A stretch of 64,000 bases of DNA, from contig CM060968.1 in the NCBI GenBank assembly GCA_030765045.1, positions 105,631,904 to 105,695,903 of the forward strand, written 5' to 3'. The translations under genes and the position numbers were made by a program. Positions 46,300-57,590 of this stretch are shown here, piece after piece (position 1 is the stretch's first letter; every line of letters begins with the position of its first letter). The notes under the pieces were generated by a model. It was given only the letters and a program-made list of their open reading frames with translations, had not been told where the DNA came from and made no database searches. The DNA is from Tenodera sinensis. Lineage: Eukaryota; Arthropoda; Insecta; Mantodea; Mantidae.

Positions 46300-46440
46300 C
46301 ACCTCTTCTAGGAAAGTTGGCCGCTTTTTTCACAGACCGCATTTTCCATTGTCCGCTTTTTTCGCGATTCATTTAGCTTAACGCCTTTTTTTCACAGACC
46401 GCATTTTTCACTGAGCACTTTTTTTGTAATACGCAGTATA
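46300..46440 (+). repeat. Short degenerate tandem repeat
   Basis: TTTTTTCACAGACCGCATTT occurs at about 46325 and 46388, with partial units CCGCTTTTTTCGCGATTCA and GAGCACTTTTTTTG between and after. The spacing is about 60 bp. Confidence 0.6.
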
Positions 46441-47159
46441 CGTCAAGAAATTTGTTACAAGAAAGTTATAATGTGTTTGATGAATGGAAAGAAGATGTGA
46501 GACTTGCTTTTAGACATATAACTCCAGCAACCTGAAAGGAATGTGCTCAGAACCTGGGACGGATTATTTTGTGTTCTGAGCATGATAGATCCCATACTGA
46601 TAATATATATGTGGTTTTACAGTCAACTGGCACTAGCTCAATCTAGCGTTAATATTAGGTACTATTAGTAGTTCTTGTGATTTCCCATAGATGGTGCGTA
46701 CTGCATGTAGGACATTATCGACGCTGAACATTTTGATGTTTGCATGTTCATCGCAGTACCATTTTTTTATTTACGTGTGTTTATAACACAATTATTTACC
46801 AAGACTTGTTTTGTTAGGTAAGGTACAGGAATTAAAATGGATTGTTGGTTGAAAATTGGATCGTTAAAATGTGATAGGTCTGCTGATGAAGAGACTGAGG
46901 AATTATTTGATGTGAATGTGCAAGTGGATCAAATTTCATTTTCATATATGAACAGTTTCCACCTTAAAGTAAATGGGAAGGCAAACGTAAATTGCTGAAG
47001 CTAAACTTACGCGGGAACTAGATCAGGGTAAGAACTACAAGTAAAATATAAAATAATTTAATTTGTCAGTGCATTTCTCGGACCCCTAGGGGTCTAGTTA
47101 TAAGTAACGACTCAATATTTAATATTTTAAGGGGGTGATAGGACATTGTGCACAACTGT
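46441..47159. other. Mostly unassigned
   Basis: Apart from the short frame at 46838-47000, I recognise nothing here. Confidence 0.35.
46838..47000 (+). pseudogene. Possible N-terminal fragment of a hAT/ZBED-type protein
   Basis: A 53-codon frame starting MDCWLKIGSLKCDRSADEE and ending in a stop. Short starts of the type MD.WL..G.LK occur in insect hAT/ZBED transposases, but no BED finger follows. It may be chance. Confidence 0.2.
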
Positions 47160-47410
47160 ACTTCTTCCTTCGAGCAAGCACCCGCGCCATCTATGCGCCA
47201 CGAAACCTAGAACCAGGCCTGAAAATGAATACGAAATGAAGTGAAAAATAAATGAGGGAAAAGAAGCCATTGTACAAAAGAAAATAGTCTATGATTTGCC
47301 CACTGACCAGAGAAAACCACGAAAAAATCAAGGTCATATTGGGTGGTCGGTGGGAATAGAGGCCGTGCCCTCCCAAATGCGAGCCTCACACGCAGCTATC
47401 TCGCTAGGTA
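47160..47410 (-). mobile_element. SINE-6 copy 2
   Basis: Matches 38636-38905 in order: GAGCAAGCACCCGCGCCATCT, CGCCACGAAACCTAGAA, GGCCTGAAAATG, GACCAGAGAAAACCACG and CCCTCCCAAATGCGAG. The minus-strand head near 47345-47405 keeps an A-box-like TAGCGAGATAGC but its B box is damaged (CCTCTATTCCC). Confidence 0.7.
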
Positions 47411-47794
47411 TGGTATTTTACACACTGTACAGGTTTGCTTTTAGAAATATAATTTGAGTCATCCATTTCATTTTGAGCAGTCTTACCTGACTGAACTCTT
47501 TGGAAGGTAATTTGAGTGTATGTTGTATCATGAATACAGAAGGAGATGATGCATGTGCACGTGTCTATTAGAACCTCGTGACCGCAATTAACGTCCCTTT
47601 GTTGTCGTGCCCTCTGACGTCCACTGGATATTCATGAACCTCTCCATCACCCACTTCAGCATCTCCCAGCACAAGCTCATTTTCCGAATGATTTGCCGAT
47701 TGATTTCTCCCTACTTCAACTGTCCTAAAAACAGGCTCTGGGAAGAGTTCTGAATGCCTTCCTCGAGCATCCCATGCTTTGCTTGCATTCCATC
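47411..47794. other. Unassigned stretch
   Basis: No gene or recognised repeat. CTTGCATTCCATCAAAAA at its right end could be a vestige of an inverted family A tail. Confidence 0.35.
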
Positions 47795-48492
47795 AAAAAA
47801 AAAAAAAAAATATGTGTCGCACTCACATGACTTTCTCTACTCTTAAACTAACCATTCTTTCAAACTCTTATTCCTATATCTCCTTCGTGTTAGTTAAGAT
47901 AAACATTTTCAGAAATTATCTTGTTGCTTATTTCCTTGTAGGTGCAAGGAGAATATGGGAATGCAGTAAGTAGGCTTTAAGCGATAGTCCAATCTTTTAA
48001 AGCTTTGAGATTCCGTTCTCTTTGCACTGTTAACATAAAAAATGAATAGCGATGTTCCATTTGGCAGAAGTATAAGTTCTCCAAACTTACAGAAATAGCA
48101 GGGTATCTCCAAAATCCTTCACTCTACAAAAAACTTTATTTGGACATAAATTGTGTGTTTTAGCAAGGTCTACGGTTTTATGTAGTAAGATTCGGTCTAT
48201 CTCTTACGGTAATCCAGAGTAAATAGGACTTCATCGGCCTTAGCCAGAAAATTCAACACATAAATTTCATTTGTCATAGAAATATCTCAAACATATGGCG
48301 TTTTAATTAAAATCGTTAGAGCCATTTTTAAGAAAATCAAAATTTTCGAAAAACGTTTTATGTAAAGGGTAGTTTAGGGTGGGGCTATTTTGTTCAAAAT
48401 CTTCGATAGCAGTCCTGAAGGAAATTAAACTTAAATACCAACTTTAGTTTTCAAAGACTTTTCCTTTTTGAGTTATGCCGTCCACAGACTGA

Positions 48493-48576
<84 letters not shown>

Positions 48577-48730
48577 TACAGACACGCATACACGGGCGTT
48601 TTTCTAAAAATGTTTTTTTTTCCATTCAGGGCGCCTCAAAACAAATTTACGGTGAAATCTCGACATCAAATTTTTGGGTGCAGTACAATTTTTCCTCTAC
48701 TTTATTAAACGTTGTAGAGAAAGTAAAAAT
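47795..48730 (+). mobile_element. Full-length family A copy
   Basis: Poly-A (47795-47810), then the head GTGTCGCACTCACATGAC, TTTCCTTGTAGGTGCAAGG, CTCTTACGGTAATCCAG, CCATTTTTAAGAAAATC, the CA array, CAGGGCGCCTCAAAACAAAT, GGTGCAGTACAATTTTTCC and the terminal GTTGTAGAGAAAGTAAAAA. Good reference copy for the family. Confidence 0.9.
48495..48574. repeat. CA dinucleotide array
   Basis: About 40 CA units at the standard array position of the enclosing family A copy. Confidence 0.97.
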
Positions 48731-48734
48731 CTAT

Positions 48735-48920
48735 ACTAAGATTTGATAGAAATACCTTCTAAGGCTTCCTGAATAAAAAACACATTTTTATAAAAAGGTC
48801 TGTATTGTGTCGAATGCAAAAAGTCGGTTACATACCAAACTTGGTATTCAAATCTGGTGTCTTTCAAGGATGTGTCTAGAAAGACTATCAAAAAAACCCT
48901 TCCACACCAAACTATCCTCT
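48735..48920 (-). mobile_element. Family A tail-side fragment abutting a copy of opposite orientation
   Basis: CTTCCTGAATAAAAAACACATTTTTATAAAAAGGTC, AAAAGTCGGTTACATACC, TCTTTCAAGGATGTGTC (read with breaks). It begins about 5 bp after the tail of the plus-strand copy, giving tails facing each other. Confidence 0.7.
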
Positions 48921-48944
48921 AGAGAGGATGGGAAATAATACTGG

Positions 48945-49040
48945 CTAAAGAAAAATTCCCACTCTCTAGCAAGGAATCGAACCCGATAACTCTGGGTTTG
49001 GAAAATGTTATGCTAGTACCAGACCAGAAAAGCAGTCTTC
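48945..49040 (-). repeat. tRNA-like SINE head fragment
   Basis: The minus strand has B box GGGTTCGATTCC with CTGGTCTGGTACTAGCATAA upstream as a weak A-box region. No body is recognisable. Confidence 0.45.
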
Positions 49041-50394
49041 AAACATTTGTTTTATGTCTAAGTAAGAAGAATGCAGTACGCTAAAGCGATGATCAGATTT
49101 TTAAAAAGCGGATTGCTATTTGATAACTAGGGCTTGGATTTTTAGATGCTAAAGAGTTGGGAAATATTTATTTTTATGTGCTAAAAATATCCAAAATATG
49201 TAGCAAAAACAAAAAATATATTTTTTTAAGATTTGCATGATAGAGATAATATAAATGTGCATGGTACTCACCGGAAATTATTGTTGGAATGGATCACTAA
49301 GTACTAAAGAAGTGTCTTGAATTTTAAAAAAATCTGCTATTTTTTCTTTTTAAACTTTGTGCTGTAGGATGTTATACAGGAAAAAGCTTTTACATAATTG
49401 TGCAATTTTTAAAATAATAAAGTGTAAAATTTTGTTGAAAACAGATTAAGTATTTCTCGCTCCGAACGTTAATACATGATTTTAAACCGAAATAATCGGA
49501 ATTAAAAAAAATCTGGATTATTCGCTTGCTTTCATAGGCCATGTTGGTATTTAGATTACATCGATATGTAGAAACATATTTCTTTAAAAAATAAAGTTTA
49601 AACCCAAGTGTCTGGCTCATTCGTTTATTCAGTGGAAAATGTCGTTGCTGGCTAGTTCAAGTCCACGTAAAAACTTCCAGCGACAAAGTTATCAAGGACA
49701 TAATGAAATTATTTGTATATAAACATTGAACAATGTAGTATATTAATATATTATTAGTATAGTAATAGGAATAATAATAAGAATAACAATAACAATGACA
49801 ATGAGAATAACAATAAGATCAACAATAACAACAATAATAATCGAGTTATTGCTCTTCTCAGAGAAAGAGACAAGCAGAATCACACACTAGGATAACTTTT
49901 CCTTAAAGTAGCTTTCTTTGGGATCCAGGAATGCACCATATCATTTTGACCTACAAGTGTTGCTGGAGGTTCGCTGGAGTCCAACTCTGTCGCTTAATAC
50001 ATTAAGCTGCTATGAAAAAAAGGAATGATACATTAATTTTGGACGACGCCTATCTCCTCCAAGCAATTTACAGTCGACCTCTTTTAGATACGTCACAATG
50101 TTATATCTACCGTCAGTTCGCGGACATTTCCTTCCGGTGAACTCTGACAGAGCTCTTCCGCTGATCTTGTCTTGGGATGGACGATCCTTGTACCGCTTCT
50201 CTCTCGTCAACTGTTTATTCCATGTTCACACTGCTCGTACATTACACCAAACAATTTATCATTAAGGAGAGCTGAGTCTTCCGGCCTGTCAAAGTTTTTC
50301 CACTTCTCTCCTCGGGAAAATGCTGTAGCACCATTCAAATATTTGCTCTGACGTTAAAAACGTAGAGTTCTTCAGTCAAATATGGCCTTATACC
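49041..50394. other. Unassigned; AAT/AAC patch at 49758-49842
   Basis: Contains an impure AATAAT/AACAAT microsatellite at 49758-49842. No gene recognised. Confidence 0.45.
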
Positions 50395-50518
50395 TATAGT
50401 ACATATGAATCACAGTATTCCGTCCAAAAATTCTATATCGAGATTTCACAGCAAATATAAGCTCTGTGACTCCAAGACTCCAAATAGAAATTGTTTTTAC
50501 AAAAAGGTCTCTTGTGAG

Positions 50519-50569
<51 letters not shown>

Positions 50570-50590
50570 CGTGCGCGCGCGTGTGAGTAA
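50395..50590 (-). mobile_element. Family A tail fragment with TG array
   Basis: CAGTATTCCGTCCAAAAATTC, TCGAGATTTCACAGCAAAT, CAAAAAGGTCTCTTGTG and a TG/CG array at 50522-50582. It stops soon after the array. Confidence 0.75.
50522..50582. repeat. TG array with CG end
   Basis: About 23 TG units followed by TCGTGCGCGCGCG. Confidence 0.95.
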
Positions 50591-50766
50591 TGTATAAGTA
50601 TCACAGAATTTCAACTAATGTCCAAAAAGGACACAAATGTAGATCTGTTTAAAACTCACAATTTATCCAGAGGTTATGTTGGTATTTCATCGAAATTTGA
50701 CCACAAACACTGATACGAGAAACAAAATTACACACATTTTCTTGAACGGTCTTTTTTTATTTTGTC

Positions 50767-50879
50767 TATTGGTAAGTAGAGGAAGTATAGTATTCCAACC
50801 AAAAATTCTATGTCAAGGTTTGACCGGAAATATATGTTTTGAGGCCCCCTGAAGTTTTAAAATAAGTTTTAGAAAAAGG

Positions 50880-50935
<56 letters not shown>

Positions 50936-51444
50936 TGCGTGTGTGTGGTTGTGGGCAGCATAACTCAAAACCCAAAAGTCGATTAAAAACCAAAGTTCGT
51001 ATTCAATTTTTATGTCTTTCAAGGATACGACATGAAGATTTTGAAGAAAATTACTCTGCGCTAAACTACCCTTTACATGGACAATTTTTCGAAAATTTTA
51101 ATTGTCTTGAAAATAAATCCAACAATTTTGATTAAATATGGTCGTGATAAGACCGTACAAAGAGAATGTAACCTCAAAGCTTTAAAAGATTTAACTATCA
51201 CTCAAAGCCTACTGTATTCCAATATTCCCCTTGCACCTACAAGGAAATGACTAATAAGATAATTTCTGCAAACGTTTATCTCGCCTAACGCGAAAAAGAC
51301 ATAAGAATAAGAATGGCTAGTACAAGAGTAGAGAAAGTCATGTGAGTGGAACACGTCAGATTTATTATTCAGGGAGTCTCCAAAAGTGTATTTTGGTCAA
51401 ATTTTGATATCGAATTTTTTGTCCGAGTATAATACAGAGTAAAA
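50767..51444 (-). mobile_element. Family A copy with tails at both ends
   Basis: Minus-strand copy from its tail (GTAAGTAGAGGAAGTATAG at 50772) through GAGGCCCCCTGAAG, the TG array and middle section to the head AGTAGAGAAAGTCATGTGAGTG near 51343. Directly after it, 51367-51444 is a plus-strand tail (ATTCAGGGAGTCTCCAAAAG, ATATCGAATTTTTTGTCCG). This is the mirror image of 36886-37475. Confidence 0.85.
50884..50934. repeat. TG dinucleotide array
   Basis: About 25 TG units at the standard family A position. Confidence 0.97.
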
Positions 51445-51899
51445 CAAGTAAATCCTTCACAGAGAAACGTCTGCGAGTTTTCACTTTAAGGAGCAGATTC
51501 CCAAGAAGGAAAATAACAGTTGCAAGAAAAGTAATTGCATACCGCATGTAGACTCGTATATTGTATACAGTAAATTTATTCATATCCTAGATTATGCAGC
51601 AATCAGCTGACAACATGCTCATTTGCTTTAGCACCAGGTAACCACGAGGATTTACGACCATATCGTTAACTACCAGCAATAACTGTTTGTTTTCCAATGC
51701 TGTAGTTTTTATTCTTGTATATTTCCTGTGGAGCTGGAAACCCGGATCTGAAGGAGTCTTGCATCACGTATGTATGTTGCTTCTTTCTTTTTCCCAGAAT
51801 ACACACACACGCAATATGACGATAATGAAGCTGGAACTATGTGGGTGGTTTTTTGAGCATGATGGACATAAGCTATCCCCTTTCAAAATGATCCTGAGA
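51445..51899. other. Unassigned stretch
   Basis: No recognised repeat. An 83-codon frame (51687-51938) runs into the next family A copy and is not supported as a gene. Confidence 0.35.
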
Positions 51900-52622
51900 A
51901 GTATCTTCTTCCACCCAAAATTCGATACCGAGATTTAAGAGAAATACATGTTTTGAGTTCCTCTGGATAAATTATTCTTCGAAAAATGTCTGTGTCTCAG
52001 AGTGTATCAAAGGATAACTCGTAAACGAAAAGTTGGTTAGATAACAATCTTAGTATTTCAATTCACTTCCTCCAAGGATATGACACGAAGCAAATTCCCC
52101 ACCACAGAGTATCCTATTCACGGAACATTTTTCGAAATCCAAAATTTAAAGATTTTAGCTAGCATGCCTTACGATATTTCAATGGATTTTCTGGGTATGG
52201 CTTCAGAGGTTCTCTTTATTCTGCATAACTTATAAGTTAAAATGTTAGTACATAAAAATGCATATTTTGTTAAAACACAATTTATGTCAAATACATTTTT
52301 TCTAGAGTGAACCATTTCGGAGATATTCCTGGTTATTTGTGTCAGTTTCGGAAAACTTAGAACTTTCGTGAAATGGAACATCGTTGTTCATTTTTTATAT
52401 TTTAAGTGTGCAAAGAGAACGGAATCTCAAAGCTTTAAAATATTTGACTATCTCACAAAGCCTACTGTATTCTAATATTCCCCTTGCACCTACAAGGAAA
52501 TAAGCAATTAGATAAGTTGTGCAAATGTTTATTTTAACTAACACGAAGAAGATGAAAGAATGAGTTTGTAAGAATGGTTAGAACAATAGTAGAGAATGTC
52601 ATGTGAGTGCAACACGTCAGGA
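51900..52622 (-). mobile_element. Family A copy without TG array
   Basis: CTTCCACCCAAAATTCGATACC, ATGTTTTGAGTTCCTCTGG, TGTCTGTGTCTCAGAGTG in place of the array, CACGAAGCAAATTCC, TGAACCATTTCGGAGATATTCC, CACCTACAAGGAAATAAGC and the head GAGAATGTCATGTGAGTGC. The outer tail tip is missing. Confidence 0.85.
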
Positions 52623-53041
52623 TTTTATTTATGTGCTGAACATTATTTTAATACAAATGCACGTTTACGACAGCTAAGGTTTTCTATGACCTTCTGGAAT
52701 TTGAGGTAAATACGCACTTCCACTGCGTCAAGGAACTTCTTATTGTCTCATAATTATGGTGATCGCAAACCGCGAGCTGCAATACTATTTCATTTCTCGA
52801 TCTCTACTTCTCTCACTTGCATAGACACAAACGTTAGCCCTAAATGAGGGCTTTCCTATCTTACTGACTACAGCAAAGGAAAGTCATTTTGAAGTTTAAT
52901 GTAATTAATGTATAGTAACTTTAGTCAGTAAAGTATTTTGACACTTAGAGATTAGGAAAAACCTCTCTTTCTCTCTCCTTTCTTTCTTTTCTTCTTTGTT
53001 TGTTTGTTTCTTTCTTTCTTTCTCTGTTTCTTTCTCTCTTA
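52623..53041. other. Unassigned; CTTT-rich pyrimidine tract at 52964-53040
   Basis: The right end is a C/T tract of about 75 bp with TTTG units. No gene recognised. Confidence 0.45.
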
Positions 53042-53200
53042 TTTCTGAGATATTCTTTGCTATTCGTCAGAACATTGCAGCAAGTTGTCATTCATATGTT
53101 ATCTTTTAGTGAGGCAAAGAGAACGGAATTTCTAAGTCCACTCGTAAAACATTTGACTATCGCTTAAAGCCTACTGTATCCCTCTGTCACCTAAAATAAA
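53042..53200 (-). mobile_element. Family A middle fragment
   Basis: TTTCTGAGATATTCTTTGC, GAGGCAAAGAGAACGGAATTTC, AACATTTGACTATCGCTTAAAG and CCTACTGTATCCC. About 160 bp. Confidence 0.7.
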
Positions 53201-55482
53201 TTTAGCGATAACTCGACACTGCTTTTCCTACACAATGACGAGTGGATCACTTATATCTATGGACACTAGTGAAAGTGTGAACGCGGCTAGATTAATGAAC
53301 AACCCTGGACGTTTTAGGGAACATCTATACAAATTAGCGTACTAGAATCTGTAATTAAGAGGAAGATACGATAAGACGCCCAATGGACCTTTCTAGTTAA
53401 CCTATAGACCTCAATTATAGGATTATCCAGTGGGGTAAACTGAACAATAAACCGAGAGACTTCAATGCAGGAGTGAATTAAGTACCACCATTTACTCCCT
53501 TGCACGCAAATCAATGAATCAATCAATACTAGAAGAAACTTGACTGGACATTTGATTCATATACCGGGTGGAAGGGAAGTCATTACATTAATCTAAACAA
53601 ATGATAGATCTCAGTATCTGGAACACATTCTGTATCTTACGCTTCTGTCTCTGACCATTTCCTAGGAGATACTTTAGCTTTGCCGAAAACAAGCTGGCAA
53701 CACTGCAGATTGTGTGGGTGTCACTTTCACTAGATCAGTGCATAAACAAACACCGTAGCAGTGCGTCTTGAGAACATAAACACCTCCCATGTGCTTACCA
53801 TGTTTACTGTGCGAGTGCAGGCCAGTCATAAATGTTAGCTCCCAAAGTATCACATGACCCTGCAAACGACCTACCTGTTTACATCCAGAAACCGGTTCAA
53901 TTCCCTGACTAACTGAACGCAAGGTTGTCGAGTTACTTCCTCTTCCCAGCACATTTAATGGCTTTCATGGATATAAAGGGATGCACTACTGAAATTCGGC
54001 TTTTATGTCATAAGTACCTACATTTACATAATTTAGGTTAAAATTCCAGAATAAAAAGTGTTTTGCTATGAAATTTTACGTTTCACTTTTCAAACTGTTC
54101 CATAGGATGCAATTTCCATCCAATTGTTCTAAAATTTTAAATTTAGATTCCCGAAACGAAATTAATTTATATAATTTTTTTTTTATTTGAAAGGTGTTTG
54201 AGTTATTACTTTTTAAATTTATATACAAGTTAAAACAAACTCGTAATTTCAAATGACAGAATTAAAAATTATTTTATTTTGAAATAAGGCTGGTAAAACT
54301 AAATTATATGACAGATTTGCGTGTTATCAGAAGCTTTAAAGAAGCTTTAAAAGCGCTTGGTTTTAAAATAGAATCGTGTGCAGCATTTGGCATAGCATAG
54401 TAATAACTCTGAAGCTAAAGGACAATATTTTTAATCACACTGAAATTTAAAACTGATCAATGTCCAAAATAAACTTTGAGATAATTGCACTCATACCGGT
54501 TTATCATCGTGGTTATATCAGCTCCTTTTCTTACGTCCATGAACATCTGAAGCATCTAATATGCAGTAAGCACAATTTACGGGCAATTCAAAAATGGCAG
54601 GCAAAACATTTGACGAATATTCTAGTGAGGTTATTGGTATTTTAATTGAAGAGGCGAACTAAAGCAATTGTAATTTTAAATCTAGTGGAACTGCCTTTTA
54701 ATGAGTAGCCTACTGACCAAATTCGTTCATTTATATTCATCGTATATGTAATTCCTCAGTTCCCTGGATTAAACGCTAAAATTATTATTGTTGTTGTCAT
54801 AGCCTACTGGATTAATTTAGTGCCAACTGTGAAAATAAATCAGAATTAAAATGTATGAATGTTATTGTAAGTTACTTTTTAAATCAGTGTTAATATTAAA
54901 CATTACTAACATAAATGAATTAATAATTATTTCGCGGAGTACTCTAAACAAAGGCCTCTCGATGTTTTTCTATGTGGGATAATATGAGCGCTTAGCGTAA
55001 AGTTATCTTGGTATGAAATCCTCTAATGATATTCTGCAGATAAACAGAATACTTTAGAAAATCATATAGCAATACAGGGCTGGTCACATACGCCTGTCTT
55101 GCACTACAGATCGTGTCAGTCAGAAACAAGAAGAGGACATTACTTGCCATTGTGATGTGTCATTGTTCGTAATGGTGGCACTCGTCCTACGTCCTCTACA
55201 GATCCTGTGCTGATGCATGCAACAGCCTCCTTCCTTAGCTGCTGCAACGAAAACACTAAAACTTATATTATATTTCTTCAGTATCCTTTTATTTTAAAGA
55301 TCCAGCTGTAACATCTGGTGCTCGTATCTTACTCGAGCGTTTAAATCTCTTCAGTAGCATATGCAGCTGTATTTTATTACTTGCTTTCTTTCATTAACGG
55401 ATGCTTGGGAAATAATGGAAGACTTAAATCTTAAACTGAAAAACTATGGAAGTAAACATTCGAAGTAACTTCGTAGGTTTAA
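53201..55482. other. Unassigned stretch
   Basis: About 2.3 kb with no recognised repeat; a minus frame of 92 codons (53674-53952) lacks known motifs. It may be unique genomic sequence. Confidence 0.4.
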
Positions 55483-55615
55483 TTTTTTACTTTCTCTACT
55501 GCGTATAGGTAGGGGAAGTATAGTGTTCCACCTAAAATTTTGATGTCGGGAAGTAACCGGAAATATATCTCTTGAGGCCCCCCGAATTCAAGGAAAGCAT
55601 TGTTAGAAAAAGGTG

Positions 55616-55735
<120 letters not shown>

Positions 55736-56378
55736 CGCCAGTACCATAACTTAAAACGCAGTCAGCTAGAAACGAAAGTTAGCATTTAGGTTTAATACCT
55801 TTCAAAAATGCAACACGAAGATTTTGACGAAAATTTCTCTACCCTTAACTATCCTTTACATGCAAATGTTTTTCCAAAATTTTGATTTTCTCAAAAATAC
55901 TCTAATGATATCGATTAAAATGTTTGAGATATTTTTATGGCCAATTAAATGTGTATTTTTAGTATTCTGGCTATAGCCCATGAACTCCTTATAAACTCTT
56001 ATTCTTTTATCTTCTTTGTGTTAATTTCTGCAAATATTTATCTGAACTGATTGCTCATTTCCTTGCACCTGCAACGGGAATATGGGAATACAGTAGGCTT
56101 TGAGCGATAGTAAAATCTTTTAAAGCTTTTAAATTCCGTTCTCTTTGCGTAATTGAAAATTCAAGATATACATTTCATTTGTCATACAACTATCTGAAAT
56201 ATATGACATTTTCATCAAAATGGTTAAGAGCTATTTTCCAGAAAATCAAATTTTTCATGTAAAGTGTAGTTTAGGGTGGAGCAATTTTTTCAAAATCTTC
56301 GTGTCGTATCCTTGAAAGACATTAAACTTAAATACCAACTTTGGTTTTTAACCGACTTTTCATTTTTGAGTTATGATG

Positions 56379-56386
56379 CACACACA

Positions 56387-56443
<57 letters not shown>
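56379..56443. repeat. CA dinucleotide array
   Basis: About 32 CA units with one TA, the right partner in the palindrome. Confidence 0.97.
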
Positions 56444-56446
<3 letters not shown>

Positions 56447-56563
56447 CATTTTTCTAAAAATCCTTTTCTTGGATTCAGGGGGCCTCAAAACATATATTTC
56501 CGGTGAAATCTCGACATCGAACTTTTGGTGGAACACAATACTTCCTCTTCTTTACTAAACGTA

Positions 56564-57203
56564 TGGGATTGTTGGTATTTAGAGGTTAAGTAACATTAAA
56601 ACTACTAACCCAATTCCTTTATTTTCTCGTTCAGAAGCGTTACAGAGGTCAAGATCTGGAATTAAGATGTGCTCATTATAGCTATTTGCTGCATACTTAT
56701 GTCACGTACTCTGAACAAGTCTGCCGTAAGTTTAATGTGATGCTACCTTAGTCTCGACTGACAATTAATTCCTTAAAAATACTTTTCCCCTCCTTCACAA
56801 CTTGCCATCTGTTTACTCGCCACCTTCTGCTGTCTCACTCGCCGCTCCTTCTTTATTTCTCTGTTACATGCAACGGTGAGGTCAAGCTTGTCCATTTTTC
56901 TTCTATTCCCTTTCCTTTCCTTTGCCTTTTTTAAGTTTTAAATGTCAGATGAGCAGATAGATGGACAGACTTTCTCGCTCCCACTCCTTTTCTTTCCTTG
57001 CTTCCGAGCCCCCAGGGTGGGGTTCCTTCTTCCTCCATGACGACAACAGAAAGAATCTTCCACGCTTTGCTGGCTTGCAATTGTTTCACACAGGAAGTCT
57101 TCATTTGTCTCTGTCCTCCACCAAAGGGCTGTCTGCTATTCTCTCTTCCATGTGTTGCTCTATTGTTGGGAAAGAAAGGGTCAAGAAGGTTCAAATAAGG
57201 AGA
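56564..57203. other. Unassigned stretch
   Basis: Less AT-rich, with pyrimidine-rich patches. The overlapping frames at 56931-57198 have no recognised domain and the longest one only continues into the microsatellite. Confidence 0.4.
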
Positions 57204-57358
<155 letters not shown>

Positions 57359-57359
57359 T

Positions 57360-57590
57360 AATGTCATATTTAAGATATTTTTATAGCAAATAAAATTTAT
57401 AACTTTTGTATAACTGGTAAATCGTAAGAGGTCGATCAAATCTTAATATTCAAAAAATAAGATCTTGCTAAAATACACAATTTATGTCTGAATAATTGTT
57501 TTTTAGAGTAAACCATTTCGGAGATATTCCTCGTTCTTTCTGTATGTTTTGTAGAACTTACACTTCTGTCAAATGACATACACTGTTTTA
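57360..57590 (-). mobile_element. Family A middle fragment
   Basis: AATGTCATATTTAAGATATTTTTATAGC, ACTTTTGTATAACTGGTAAATCG, GATCTTGCTAAAATACACAATTTATGTC and AACCATTTCGGAGATATTCC (each read with breaks). Cut on the left by the AAT array. Confidence 0.75.
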
